64,000 nucleotides of DNA from Clostridiaceae bacterium (GTDB taxonomy: Bacteria; Bacillota; Clostridia; Acetivibrionales; DULL01). The notes under the pieces were generated by a model, which was not told the origin of the DNA, made no database searches, and was given only the letters and a program-made list of their open reading frames with translations. Location: positions 1 to 64,000 of the forward strand of contig DULL01000050.1 of NCBI GenBank assembly GCA_012840395.1. The letters are read 5' to 3'. Position 1 is the stretch's first letter; each line of letters opens with the position of its first letter. Positions 31,657 to 40,463 of the stretch are shown here, piece by piece. The translations under genes and the position numbers were made by a program.

Positions 31657-32547
31657 ATGAGTATTAATAAACTTAAAATGCTTGGCAATGGTCCCTACCC
31701 TTTACCAATAGATCAATTTTTCAAAAGTGTGGATACATTTGTAAATTCAGACCTTTGTATCATTGCTACAAAACCCACTATTGATTTTCCTGTAAAAGAT
31801 TCCCACACTCATTACAGTTATGAATTTATTATACCACATTCACCAATACCCTATTTAAGTATAGAAAATAAATGTTTTTCAGCTAATGAAGCCAGTATAT
31901 TTCCTATAAACTCAGGACAGGCTCACGGTCCTCATGATCGCATGATTAATAGAAGTATGACTGTATTGCAGGTTGACAATAATTCTTTAAATGATATTTC
32001 CTATTCAATTTTCAAGAAACTTAATCCTTGCTTTAAACATGGCAATTACCCTGTGACCAATGAATTGAAATCCCTGATAGAATTATTCATTGAAGAATAT
32101 AGAAACAATCATTCCAGTCGCGGATTTATACTTAAAAACCTTAGTATACAGATAATGGAACAATTATTAAAACAGATTGAGAATAATTTTTCTTCTCTTT
32201 CATTATCAAGCTATAAAACTGATAAAAAATATATTGATAATGCCATTGAATATTTGCGATATCAGTATGACAAGGATTATTCCCTGGAAGAAGCCGCACG
32301 GGTGGCACATTTATCTCCTTTTCATTTTATCAGGGTCTTTAAAGAATACACCGGCAAGACTCCTTATGAATATTTGCTGCTTATCAAATTAAATAAGGCA
32401 AAAGAACTATTAAGTATGCATAAGTATTCTATAACAGAAATTTGTTACATGTGCGGATTTAACAATTTAAGCAATTTCATTTCCTTTTTTAAGAAAAATA
32501 TAGGAGTTACTCCTTCTGAATACCGTAAAATCATGAGTAAAAAATAA
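31657..32547 (+). CDS. AraC-family transcriptional regulator
   Basis: The 296-residue protein has an N-terminal cupin-like sensing domain (about 20-130, including DSHTHYSYEFIIPH, whose His residues fit a cupin strand) and a C-terminal double helix-turn-helix (about 195-296). The second half shows the classic AraC signature: YSLEEAARVAHLSPFHFIRV, F(K)EYTGKTPYEYL, KAKELL, ITEICYMCGFNN, and FKKNIGVTPSEYRK. It is expected to bind DNA as an activator responding to a small, perhaps sugar-like, ligand. The start is supported by AAGAAGGGTGAG eight bases before ATG. It is divergent from the giant surface-protein gene. Confidence 0.9.
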   Translation: MSINKLKMLGNGPYPLPIDQFFKSVDTFVNSDLCIIATKPTIDFPVKDSHTHYSYEFIIPHSPIPYLSIENKCFSANEASIFPINSGQAHGPHDRMINRSMTVLQVDNNSLNDISYSIFKKLNPCFKHGNYPVTNELKSLIELFIEEYRNNHSSRGFILKNLSIQIMEQLLKQIENNFSSLSLSSYKTDKKYIDNAIEYLRYQYDKDYSLEEAARVAHLSPFHFIRVFKEYTGKTPYEYLLLIKLNKAKELLSMHKYSITEICYMCGFNNLSNFISFFKKNIGVTPSEYRKIMSKK

Positions 32548-32553
32548 TTATAA

Positions 32554-32585
32554 CTCGCTTTCACTGAAGATTCAATGAAAGCGAG
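32554..32585. terminator. Bidirectional terminator hairpin
   Basis: CTCGCTTTCA (32554-32563) pairs perfectly with TGAAAGCGAG (32576-32585) around a 12-base loop. It sits between the convergent AraC and RDD genes. The minus-strand side is followed by TTATAATTATTTTTT, so it is the better terminator for the RDD gene. Confidence 0.7.
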
Positions 32586-32618
32586 AGCAGAACAGGTACG
32601 ATGGAAAAGCTGTAAATC

Positions 32619-33233
32619 TTATCTTGATAAAACAACACATCCCGCCATCATATCATGAAGGGCCTGTTTCTTCTCAGTAAAGGCTGCCATTATATATCCG
32701 ATACACAAAGTAAGTGCAGATACTATTTTCCCGAAATACCTTCCTGTAGCCCTGCCAAATGTAATACGGTTGCCGTAATTATCTGTTACATATATCCCTA
32801 AAGCCATCTTACCCAAAGTAGCTTGTTTCTCAGAGGACTCCATAAGGCTAAAATACAGCCACCCTATTATAGTTGATATAATATAATCTATTCTTCCGGA
32901 TGATTTTCCAAAAACAAAACCTATTAATGCATCAGCCAGTCCTAAAATAATGCCGTCTATTAAAGATGCCGCAAACCTTTTCCAAAAGCCTGCATAAATC
33001 CTATAATACCCATTAGGTGCGTTATCATAGTAATTTTTATTACCATAGTAATTATCGTAATAATTATCGTACATTCTCTGTTGTGCTTGGTATGACGAAT
33101 TGAATGATTGCTCTTCGCTGTTAAAATTTGCATTTAGATTATTTCCGCACCTGCTGCAAAAATTTGCCTCAGGATAATTTGGTTTTCCGCATTTACTACA
33201 GTAAATAACCTTTTCTGAATTATTTACATCCAT
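32619..33233 (-). CDS. RDD-family membrane protein with N-terminal zinc ribbon
   Basis: The 204-residue protein opens with a zinc ribbon at residues 11-32 (YCSKCGKPNYPEANFCSRCG, two CxxC pairs). A Tyr/Asn-rich linker follows (about 40-78) and then an RDD domain (about 80-204). The RDD part has the expected features: GFWKRFAASLIDGIILG at the first membrane helix, a second helix around IISTIIGWLYFSLM, and ATLGKMALGIYVTD with GRATGRYFGKIVS. RDD proteins are small integral membrane proteins, some implicated in ion or compatible-solute transport, but function is generally unknown. Its role here is not indicated by neighbours. Confidence 0.85.
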   Translation of the reverse strand: MDVNNSEKVIYCSKCGKPNYPEANFCSRCGNNLNANFNSEEQSFNSSYQAQQRMYDNYYDNYYGNKNYYDNAPNGYYRIYAGFWKRFAASLIDGIILGLADALIGFVFGKSSGRIDYIISTIIGWLYFSLMESSEKQATLGKMALGIYVTDNYGNRITFGRATGRYFGKIVSALTLCIGYIMAAFTEKKQALHDMMAGCVVLSR

Positions 33234-33365
33234 TTCTTATATCTCCTATCTTAAAAAAGTTATATATTAATAAAATATTCGACAATTTCATAAAAATTCC
33301 TATCAAATTATAAGGTAAAAATAAGAAACAGTATCTTAAGAAATATCGGAAAAACTCAACTGAAT

Positions 33366-34202
33366 CTATCTTAATAATGCTTCAAACAATTCGAAGGGTA
33401 TAAAAAGGTTTCCATATCCTCTTCCTATTTCAATTTCAGGTTTTACTTCCCCGTGAAAGTCAGATCCTCCTGTCACCAACAATTCATTTTTTTTAGCCAG
33501 TTCAAGAAGAGCTATGGTATCATTTATTGTATGTTCTGTGTAATAGGCTTCTATCCCCTTTAAACCAATCTTTTTTAGTTCTGCAAGAAGTTCATTTAGC
33601 TCTTCATAGCTATACCCCAAAGTTAGAGGATGAGCCATCACAGGTATTCCTCCTGCATCGGCAATTTGCATGATTCCTTCCTGGGGAGTTAATTTCGCTT
33701 TACTAAAATATGCAGGAGCACCTACTGAAAGATATTTGTCAAAAGCATCCCTTACACTGTTTACATATCCTTTCTTTTTTAGTACCGTAGCAATATGCGG
33801 CCTTCCGATAATATCCCCGGAAGCTTCTTCCTCCAATTCATCCATGCTTATGTCAATTCCCAACTCATTCAGTCTGTTTATAACCTTATTATTCCTTATC
33901 TCCCTTGCTTTTTGTAATTTTTTCAAAAGGCTGTTTTGCAGATTCAAATAACTATTTCCCGGGAAATACCCCAATATATGTAATTCCGGTTCGTATTCCA
34001 CGCTAATCTCTATGCCGGGTAAAACCTCAATACCAACCTTGTCTGCTTCTTTAAGCGCTTCAGGAATCCCTGCCATTGTGTCGTGGTCTGTTATCGCTAT
34101 TACAGCAAGGTCCATTTTTTTTGCACGGTTGACCACTTCTGAAGGACTCAGGGTACCGTCAGATGCCTTTGTATGAACATGTAAATCAATGTATTTACTC
34201 AT
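33366..34202 (-). CDS. PHP-domain phosphoesterase (TrpH/RNase AM-like)
   Basis: The 278-residue protein is a complete PHP domain phosphatase. Metal-binding motifs are all present: DLHVHTKASDGTLSP near the N-terminus, ITDHDTMAGIPEA, the E of GIEISVEYEPELHILGYF, VMAHPLTLG and GGSDFHGEVKP near the end. Members act as 3',5'-nucleoside bisphosphate phosphatases or trim RNA 5' ends in the cytoplasm. The insertion around residues 95-165, including GRPHIATVLKKKGYV, is typical of this subgroup. It is a single gene, divergent from the Cys-rich gene at 34542. The exact substrate cannot be told from sequence. Confidence 0.88.
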   Translation of the reverse strand: MSKYIDLHVHTKASDGTLSPSEVVNRAKKMDLAVIAITDHDTMAGIPEALKEADKVGIEVLPGIEISVEYEPELHILGYFPGNSYLNLQNSLLKKLQKAREIRNNKVINRLNELGIDISMDELEEEASGDIIGRPHIATVLKKKGYVNSVRDAFDKYLSVGAPAYFSKAKLTPQEGIMQIADAGGIPVMAHPLTLGYSYEELNELLAELKKIGLKGIEAYYTEHTINDTIALLELAKKNELLVTGGSDFHGEVKPEIEIGRGYGNLFIPFELFEALLR

Positions 34203-34541
34203 TTTGTCTCCTTAGTATTTAATATTTAATTTTTTTCAATAATATACCTGTTATTATAATTTCTAAAAAACCTATTATTTTATATCTTGTATATATTAAC
34301 ATCTTTACAGGTACTACTGATTAATATTATACAACAGGAAAACAGTGATTAATATAGGCAATAGCTGATAGTATTTCCCATTAATTACCATTTACAGGTT
34401 CCCTATGCTATAATTTAGTAGATACCTGTTCAAACGGGGACGTTAAGCCTTGCTACCGTGGAAATTAAGCTTAGTTATATCTGTAAGTACTCTATTCTCA
34501 CAAAGTTATAATATACAAATGAAAATTAGGAGGAAAAACTA
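34203..34541 (+). promoter_or_regulatory. Promoter and possible structured leader of the Cys-rich gene
   Basis: This 339-base gap contains an extended -10 promoter TGCTATAAT at 34406-34414. The ~120-base transcribed leader that follows holds a GC-rich island (34434-34470) with ACGG...CCGT complementarity, two TTAAGC copies, and possible GATA...TATC closure. The rest is AT-rich and I see no ORF in it. The Shine-Dalgarno AGGAGG lies 8 bases before the start at 34542. A regulatory RNA is possible but not matched to a known class. Confidence 0.45.
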
Positions 34542-34910
34542 ATGATTCAAAAGAAAGATCCAGCAAGAATATGTGCAAATTGTGTGAAAGGTTCTGTTGT
34601 TGCTGTAAATAATGATATCTTATGTTCAATAAATGGCATCGTTACTCCGGATTATAGCTGTGGAAAACATAGATTCTCTCCGGAAATTATTTCATATAGA
34701 AATAAAAGTAATAAATGTATAGAATGTAAACACTTCATTATTAATTATGAAAAGGATGTGAATGGAAACCATGAAATAGGCTTATGCCAACTGTTTTCCG
34801 TGAGAGAATTCAATGGTTCCGAAAAAAATGCATGTTCTAAGTTTGTCAAAAAGCCTCTCGGCGAAGTAAAAACTAAAGTTAATCCAATTGGTAAAATCGC
34901 CGATATATGA
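34542..34910 (+). CDS. Small Cys-rich, probably metal-binding protein
   Basis: I do not recognise this 122-residue soluble protein as a named family. It has eight Cys: CANC near residues 11-14, single Cys in ILCS and YSCGKH, a second pair CIEC (about 59-62), then GLCQLF and ACSKF. The repeated CxxC-x(n)-C-x(n)-C spacing suggests two zinc-ribbon or iron-sulfur modules. The start is supported by AGGAGG eight bases upstream. A lytic transglycosylase gene follows after 40 bases on the same strand, so the two may be co-transcribed from the promoter near 34406. Confidence 0.65.
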   Translation: MIQKKDPARICANCVKGSVVAVNNDILCSINGIVTPDYSCGKHRFSPEIISYRNKSNKCIECKHFIINYEKDVNGNHEIGLCQLFSVREFNGSEKNACSKFVKKPLGEVKTKVNPIGKIADI

Positions 34911-34950
34911 TATATAATATGATGTATATCAAAAGTTTTAAGGTGGACAT

Positions 34951-35607
34951 ATGTACTATAAAGTTAATGATATACTGGAACAAAAAATCAGCGAAATCCA
35001 GAGCAGGCTGCCTGTTAAAATCAAAAAGCAGGAAACTAAGCTATCCTTTGATCAGGTGCTTAATTCCACTTTAAATAATACTGATGCTAATACTACTAAA
35101 AGTATTAATACCAGTGGTGATAGTACCTCAGTAAATTCACCACGTTCCAGTAATTATGGTTCCATACGTTCCGGTAATCATGATGGTAGTTATGATAACT
35201 TTGAATACAATGACACTTTAATGAGAATAGTAAATAGGAGCATAATTAATTCGGCAGAAAAATACAATATAAATCCGAACTTAATAAGAGCTGTTATAAA
35301 ACAGGAATCTAATTTCAATCCATATGCAGTTTCAAAAGCCGGAGCCCAAGGTTTAATGCAGCTTATGCCTGAAACTTCAATGTATCTTGGGGTTTACGAT
35401 CCCTGGAATATTGAAGCCAATATTGACGGAGGAACCAGATATCTAAAAGACATGCTTAAAACATTTAATGGCGATTTAAAGCTGGCTTTGGCTGCATATA
35501 ACGCTGGTCCAAATGCTGTGAAAAAATATAATGGAATCCCTCCCTATGAAGAAACAAAGAATTATGTTGAAAAAGTATTAGAATACTATGAAAAGTACAC
35601 AAAATAA
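34951..35607 (+). CDS. Lytic transglycosylase, SLT domain
   Basis: The 218-residue protein carries a C-terminal lysozyme-like SLT domain (about 88-215) that cleaves peptidoglycan glycan strands to 1,6-anhydro-muramyl products. Catalytic Glu is in [10 protein letters not shown]. Other family motifs are [23 protein letters not shown], and [20 protein letters not shown]. The first ~85 residues are a polar Ser/Asn/Thr-rich linker. No signal peptide or membrane segment is seen, so export would need another route (flagellar-type or lysis-linked), or the protein may act in the spore or mother cell. It follows the Cys-rich gene at 40 bases, with AAGGTGG as RBS. Confidence 0.88.
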   Translation: MYYKVNDILEQKISEIQSRLPVKIKKQETKLSFDQVLNSTLNNTDANTTKSINTSGDSTSVNSPRSSNYGSIRSGNHDGSYDNFEYNDTLMRIVNRSIINSAEKYNINPNLIRAVIKQESNFNPYAVSKAGAQGLMQLMPETSMYLGVYDPWNIEANIDGGTRYLKDMLKTFNGDLKLALAAYNAGPNAVKKYNGIPPYEETKNYVEKVLEYYEKYTK

Positions 35608-35644
35608 GTTTCACAGCATATTTTTTAACACAATGCACATCAAA

Positions 35645-35841
35645 CAATCCACATTATTCACACACTTATCCACAGCCTGCAATGTTTAAAACAAGCCTTT
35701 TGCATCTTATTTCCACAAAATACACAGAATATATTTCAACATTTTCCAACAGTATTCTTCATAAAAATAATAGTTTCAAAAGCCATTAAATGTAGATTTT
35801 AGTGGAAGTATTTTATTTAAAAAACAAGATAATTATCCACA
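35645..35841. promoter_or_regulatory. Cluster of DnaA-box sequences in a convergent intergenic region
   Basis: Two perfect DnaA boxes TTATCCACA lie at 35666-35674 and 35833-35841. A third matching TTWTNCACA (TTATTCACA) is at 35654-35662, and a related AATCCACA precedes it. The region is AT-rich, gene-free and between converging genes. dnaA and dnaN are not nearby. Confidence 0.5.
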
Positions 35842-35856
35842 GTTTATTTTTCCAGC

Positions 35857-36876
35857 TCAATTATTCCCCAGTCTTAAATTGGGAACAGCATTTAAATCCA
35901 AACCTGACCAGTTTCCTCTCCTGTACTGATAGTATGCTGAACAGGCTATCATTGCTGCATTGTCTGTACATAATATCTTATCAGGATAATACAGGCTAAA
36001 CCCATGTATCTCAGCAGCTTCCTTCATTCGTTTTCTTAAGACAGAATTTGACGCTACTCCTCCGGCAAGAGCCACTTTTTTTAACTTTTTTGATTTTGCT
36101 GCAGTAATTGTATTATTTACCAACACCTCGGTAACAGCTTCCTGAAAGCTGGCAGAAACATCTTCAACAGAGTAGCTCTCACCTCTTTGTTCTAAGCTGT
36201 TTATATAGTTTAATACTGCTGTCTTAATTCCGCTGAAACTAAAGTCCAGGCTGCCATCATGAAAATACACTCTCGGGAAATTAATGGCTTTACTGTTTCC
36301 GTTTTTTGCAGCATTATCAATCAAAGGCCCACCTGGATATCCAAGACCAATCGCCCTTGCAACCTTGTCAAAAGCCTCTCCGGCAGCATCATCTCTGGTC
36401 TGTCCCAGTATCTCATAATTATAATAATCCTTTACATGTACAATATGGCTGTGTCCTCCTGAAACTACAAGGCAAATAAAAGGAGGTTCCAACTCGGGGT
36501 ACTGAATATAATTGGCAGCAATATGCCCTTCGATATGATGGACCCCTATAAGAGGTTTATTTAATGAAAAAGCAAGCCCCTTTGCAGCTGACAGGCCCAC
36601 CAGAAGAGCACCTACCAGTCCGGGGCCATAGGTTACTCCGATTGCATCAATATCCTTTAAACTAACACCTGCTTCACCAATAGCCTGATCAATGACAGGA
36701 ATTATAGTTTCAACATGCTTTCTTGAGGCAATTTCCGGAACAACTCCTCCATATATCTTATGTAAGCTTATTTGTGACGATATTATATTTGAAAGAATCT
36801 TCCTTCCGCTTACAACAACCGAGGCAGATGTTTCATCGCAGCTGGTTTCAATTCCTAATATGCAAATATTTTCCAT
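35857..36876 (-). CDS. tsaD: tRNA N6-adenosine threonylcarbamoyltransferase TsaD
   Basis: TsaD transfers the threonylcarbamoyl group from threonylcarbamoyl-AMP to A37 of ANN-decoding tRNAs, working with TsaB and TsaE. The 339-residue length is standard. Diagnostic segments are the N-terminal [15 protein letters not shown], the metal-binding HHIEGH (His114 and His118), [18 protein letters not shown], and the [15 protein letters not shown] nucleotide site near residue 265. It converges on the lytic transglycosylase gene. tsaB and tsaE are not in this window. The ATG follows AAGGGAAGG with usual spacing. Confidence 0.97.
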   Translation of the reverse strand: MENICILGIETSCDETSASVVVSGRKILSNIISSQISLHKIYGGVVPEIASRKHVETIIPVIDQAIGEAGVSLKDIDAIGVTYGPGLVGALLVGLSAAKGLAFSLNKPLIGVHHIEGHIAANYIQYPELEPPFICLVVSGGHSHIVHVKDYYNYEILGQTRDDAAGEAFDKVARAIGLGYPGGPLIDNAAKNGNSKAINFPRVYFHDGSLDFSFSGIKTAVLNYINSLEQRGESYSVEDVSASFQEAVTEVLVNNTITAAKSKKLKKVALAGGVASNSVLRKRMKEAAEIHGFSLYYPDKILCTDNAAMIACSAYYQYRRGNWSGLDLNAVPNLRLGNN

Positions 36877-37224
36877 TATATCTACCTTCCCTTGATAAAT
36901 ATGCTGTTATCTTCTAAACACTAAATTTCATGGACTAAAAACTTAACATGTCTATAATAGACTTATTATTTACATCTTTCAAGAGAAAGTGCAAGAAAAC
37001 ACGAAATAAAAAAGCATGGAGTAATAATTTCTGTCCCCATGCCCAAATAAGAGAAATGCTAATGTACTTTTATATTAACAAATACAATTTTAAATAAAAA
37101 TAGGCAATTAGTGCAAAAATATTCGGGGATTTTAGTCCTATAAATAGGTCCATAGTCCTATTTTTATCGAAGAAATTTGTTAATTTATATTTGTTTATGT
37201 TAATTTTTGTATTTATTTGTCTTT
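36877..37224. other. Gene-free region with lonB terminator and a short repeat cluster
   Basis: This 348-base AT-rich interval separates tsaD and lonB, both on the minus strand. It contains the hairpin at 37014-37042, and a repeat cluster at 37133-37161 in which TAGTCCTAT occurs twice, exactly 20 bases apart, with an ATAGG inverted half between them. No ORF of note is present. The tsaD promoter must lie between the hairpin and 36877, but I cannot pin it. Confidence 0.5.
37014..37042 (-). terminator. Terminator downstream of lonB
   Basis: GCATGG (37014-37019) pairs with CCATGC (37037-37042). On the minus strand the stem is followed immediately by TTTTTTATTTC. It lies about 180 bases past the lonB stop, between it and tsaD. 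Confidence 0.6.
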
Positions 37225-38901
37225 TTATACTCCTGATGCAGTTAACATGCTTACAGGACTGCTTTGCACGGTAATATTGCCTGTTTTGTCAAATTTTTCA
37301 TTAAACACTATTTCCAAAATCTCCTGAATATCTTCAACTGGAATTACCTCTATTCCCGCGTCCTCAAACAATTCCTGCCAATTCTCCTTTGGAATGATAA
37401 CTTTCTTTATACCGGCATTCTTGGCAGCTTCTATCTTTGCGGCAACTCCTCCCACTGGTTTTACTTTTCCACGTATAGATAGCTCTCCGGTCATGGCTAT
37501 ATCGCTTCTGACAGCTTTATTTTTGATAGCTGAATAAACTGCAACAGCAATTGCTACTCCTGCCGAAGGTCCGTCTATAGGCACACCACCTGGAAAGTTA
37601 AGGTGAATATCATATTTCTCGGTATCTACATTAAGATATTTCTTTAATACCGTTAGAACATTTTCAACAGATGCCTTGGCAGAACTTGTTCTTTTAAATT
37701 TATACCCTTTTCCGTCCATCTCCTCTTCTTCAACCATACCAGTAACCTTAATGGTGCCTTTTTTATCAGAAGATTCTATGGCAGATACCTCTATATCAAT
37801 AACCATACCGGTGCATCCGCCTAATACAGCCAGTCCGTTCATGCATCCTACCTGTTCACCTGCACTAATTTTCTTTTCAATTCTTGGGCTATAATGTCCA
37901 AATTCTATAACCCATTCAATATCTTTCCGGTATACGGTATCTCTTTGTTCTACCTGAGCAATTCCTCCCGCTATCTGTACTATATTTACAGCATCCCTTC
38001 CATTCTGGGCATAACGGGCAATAAGCTCCTCTACACCATCCTCAACCTTGAATCCGCCCTTCTTTATAGCTTTTTTGGCTATCAGTGCAATCTCATCAGG
38101 ACGCAAGGGTTTAAAATATATTTCCACACACCTGGACCTCAGAGCCGGAGGTATCTCATCTGAACTTCTTGTTGTGGCTCCAACCAGCCTGAAATCCGCA
38201 GGAAGTCCTTTCTGGAATATTTCATGTATATGTGGAGGAATATTTGTATCTTCTGAGCTATAATATGCACTTTCCAAAAATACTTTTCTGTCTTCTAATA
38301 CTTTTAGAAGTTTGTTCATCTGAACCGGGTGAAGTTCTCCGATTTCGTCTATAAACAATATCCCTCCGTGGGCCTTTGTAACAGCTCCCGGCTTGGGCTG
38401 CGGTATTCCTGCAACTCCGTATGCACCTGCTCCCTGGTATATCGGATCATGGACAGAACCGATGAGAGGATCTGCTATACCTCTCTCATCAAACCTTAAG
38501 GTTGTGGCGTCCACTTCTACAAATTTTGATTCAGTTCTAAAAGGCGAAGTACTTGTACGTTTTGCTTCCTCCAGAACAACTCTTGCTGCAGCAGTTTTTC
38601 CCACTCCCGGAGGACCATAAATTATAACATGCTGTGGATTTGGGCCGCACAAGGCTGCTCTTAGGGCTCTTAAACCCTGTTCCTGGCCTACTATATCCTC
38701 AAGGGAAGTAGGTCTTGTTTTTTCAGCAAGAGGCTCTGTAAGCTTTATTTCTTTTAGTTTTCTAAGTTTTTCAAGCTCCTTTTTTGATTCTTTTTCAACT
38801 GCACTTTTATTTCCTTGCTGTGATTTAAGCAAATTAAGAAAATAAATGCCAATTACCAGTGAGAAAAAAAATTGTATAATAAAAAAGGTACTCGCTAGCA
38901 T
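37225..38901 (-). CDS. lonB: Membrane-anchored ATP-dependent protease LonB
   Basis: The 558-residue protein has an N-terminal membrane segment (about 3-24, FFIIQFFFSLVIGIYFLNLL), an AAA+ domain with Walker A GPPGVGKT and Walker B GGILFIDEIG, and a C-terminal Lon protease domain with the Ser-Lys dyad in DGPSAGVAIA and VKPVGGVAAKIEAAK. In Bacillus, LonB acts in the forespore and is encoded between clpX and lonA. Here clpX precedes it, 254 bases upstream on the same strand, but no lonA follows. Three copies of a GGGACTAATTA-type motif lie just upstream of the start and may be an operator. Confidence 0.95.
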   Translation of the reverse strand: MLASTFFIIQFFFSLVIGIYFLNLLKSQQGNKSAVEKESKKELEKLRKLKEIKLTEPLAEKTRPTSLEDIVGQEQGLRALRAALCGPNPQHVIIYGPPGVGKTAAARVVLEEAKRTSTSPFRTESKFVEVDATTLRFDERGIADPLIGSVHDPIYQGAGAYGVAGIPQPKPGAVTKAHGGILFIDEIGELHPVQMNKLLKVLEDRKVFLESAYYSSEDTNIPPHIHEIFQKGLPADFRLVGATTRSSDEIPPALRSRCVEIYFKPLRPDEIALIAKKAIKKGGFKVEDGVEELIARYAQNGRDAVNIVQIAGGIAQVEQRDTVYRKDIEWVIEFGHYSPRIEKKISAGEQVGCMNGLAVLGGCTGMVIDIEVSAIESSDKKGTIKVTGMVEEEEMDGKGYKFKRTSSAKASVENVLTVLKKYLNVDTEKYDIHLNFPGGVPIDGPSAGVAIAVAVYSAIKNKAVRSDIAMTGELSIRGKVKPVGGVAAKIEAAKNAGIKKVIIPKENWQELFEDAGIEVIPVEDIQEILEIVFNEKFDKTGNITVQSSPVSMLTASGV

Positions 38902-38929
38902 TTTATTCCCTCTCCAATCACTTCATAAA

Positions 38930-38973
38930 TAATTAGTCCCATAATTAGTCCCTTTAAATTTGTAATTAGTCAC
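38930..38973 (-). promoter_or_regulatory. Triple direct repeat upstream of lonB, candidate operator
   Basis: The plus strand carries TAATTAGTCCC at 38930-38940 and 38942-38952 and TAATTAGTCAC at 38963-38973. Copy spacing is 12 and 21 bases, close to one and two helical turns. The cluster begins 29 bases before the lonB ATG. No regulator is recognised for this motif. Confidence 0.5.
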
Positions 38974-39094
38974 TAGAAATTACTATTATTATTTGTAATG
39001 CTCGTATTTTTATCCCATTCTGGATGAATTCTATATAAAAATTATTACTAACCATTTTTATTAAAGAGAGTGCATAGAAATAGCAAAATAAATA

Positions 39095-39118
39095 GCGGAT
39101 AATTTTGTAATTATCCGC
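39095..39118 (-). terminator. Terminator of clpX
   Basis: A perfect 10-bp stem, GCGGATAATT (39095-39104) with AATTATCCGC (39109-39118), has a 4-base loop. On the minus strand it is followed by TATTTATTTTG. It lies 37 bases beyond the clpX stop. Confidence 0.75.
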
Positions 39119-39154
39119 CATCTTATCATATTTTGCATTCAAGTCTGCCTTATT

Positions 39155-40450
39155 TTATGAAACTGACTCTCTTTTTAATTTTGACCTTTTATTTGCTGTC
39201 TTTTTTAAAGGTTTTTTATTTTCATTAATAATTAGTTCCGGAGGCATATTTTTTTCTATGGTCTCTCTAGTTATAATACACTTTTCAACATTGGTCGCAG
39301 AAGGAATATCATACATAACATCAAGCAAAGTTTCCTCTAAAATCGCTCTTAGTCCTCTTGCGCCAGTATTTCTTTGAATAGCTTTATCCGCTATGGCATC
39401 TAAAGCATCATCAGTAACCTCAAGTATAGTATCATCCATTTCGAAAAGTTTCTGATACTGCTTTATTAATGCATTCTTAGGCTCAGTCAATATTTGTTTA
39501 AGAGCATTCTTATCTAAAGAGTGGAGCGTAACAATCACAGGAAGTCTACCTACAAATTCCGGAATCAAACCGTATTTTAACAAATCCTGAGGAAGTATAT
39601 GCTTTAATATTTCTCCCATGTCTTTTTCTTTATTATTCTCAATTACAGCTCCAAACCCCATGGATTTTTTTCCGATTCTATTCTGAATAATTTTATCAAT
39701 TCCATCAAAAGCTCCACCACAAATAAACAGAATATTTGTGGTGTCTATCTGTATGAACTCCTGGTGAGGATGTTTTCTTCCACCCTGAGGAGGCACAGAT
39801 GCTATTGTACCCTCCAAAATCTTTAAGAGAGCCTGTTGTACACCTTCTCCGCTAACATCTCTTGTTATAGACGGATTCTCTGACTTTCTTGCAATTTTAT
39901 CAATTTCATCTATATAGATGATACCTCTTTCTGCTCTTTCAATATCATAATCTGCGGCTTGGATGAGTTTAAGAAGTATATTTTCAACATCCTCACCCAC
40001 ATAACCTGCTTCAGTCAAAGCTGTAGCATCAGCGATTGCAAAAGGAACATTCAGTATTCTGGCCAAAGTTTGAGCTAGAAGAGTTTTACCGCTTCCTGTA
40101 GGTCCCAGCATAACAATATTGCTTTTCTGAAGCTCTACATCTCCAGCTCTAACTTTAGAATTTATCCTCTTATAGTGGTTATATACAGCCACCGATAAAA
40201 TTTTCTTTGCAGTATCCTGTCCAATAACATACTGATCCAATATATTCCTTATATCCTTTGGTTTTGGTATCTCGCTAAAAGTAGTATCTGTCTTTGCATC
40301 TTCAAATTCCTCTTCTATTATTTCAGAGCAAAGTTCAATACACTCATCACAGATATACACGCCAGGTCCAGCCACAAGCCTCTTTACCTGTTCTTGGTTT
40401 TTGCCGCAAAAGGAGCATTTCACCTGCTTCTTTTCATCATATCTGGACAT
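39155..40450 (-). CDS. clpX: ATP-dependent Clp protease ATP-binding subunit ClpX
   Basis: ClpX unfolds tagged substrates and feeds them to the ClpP barrel in the cytoplasm. The 431-residue sequence has the N-terminal zinc-binding domain (Cys12, Cys15, Cys34, Cys37), an AAA+ module with Walker A GPTGSGKT near residue 115, Walker [12 protein letters not shown], the GYVGEDVE pore-proximal segment and the IGF loop region replaced by [12 protein letters not shown], which carries the ClpP-contacting GFG. It lies 13 bases downstream of clpP on the same strand, so the two are co-transcribed. A terminator follows. Confidence 0.98.
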   Translation of the reverse strand: MSRYDEKKQVKCSFCGKNQEQVKRLVAGPGVYICDECIELCSEIIEEEFEDAKTDTTFSEIPKPKDIRNILDQYVIGQDTAKKILSVAVYNHYKRINSKVRAGDVELQKSNIVMLGPTGSGKTLLAQTLARILNVPFAIADATALTEAGYVGEDVENILLKLIQAADYDIERAERGIIYIDEIDKIARKSENPSITRDVSGEGVQQALLKILEGTIASVPPQGGRKHPHQEFIQIDTTNILFICGGAFDGIDKIIQNRIGKKSMGFGAVIENNKEKDMGEILKHILPQDLLKYGLIPEFVGRLPVIVTLHSLDKNALKQILTEPKNALIKQYQKLFEMDDTILEVTDDALDAIADKAIQRNTGARGLRAILEETLLDVMYDIPSATNVEKCIITRETIEKNMPPELIINENKKPLKKTANKRSKLKRESVS

Positions 40451-40463
40451 TTTTCCACCTCGT

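Noticed and set aside
34434-34470. Cyclic di-GMP-I (GEMM) riboswitch
   Set aside because: Only the GGGGACGnnAAGCC-like segment is present; the obligatory upstream GCAAACC element and first helix are missing, so I keep it only as an unassigned leader.
35645-35841. Chromosomal replication origin
   Set aside because: Three DnaA boxes exist, but dnaA, dnaN, rpmH and gyrase genes are absent and there is no long array of boxes with an adjacent unwinding element.
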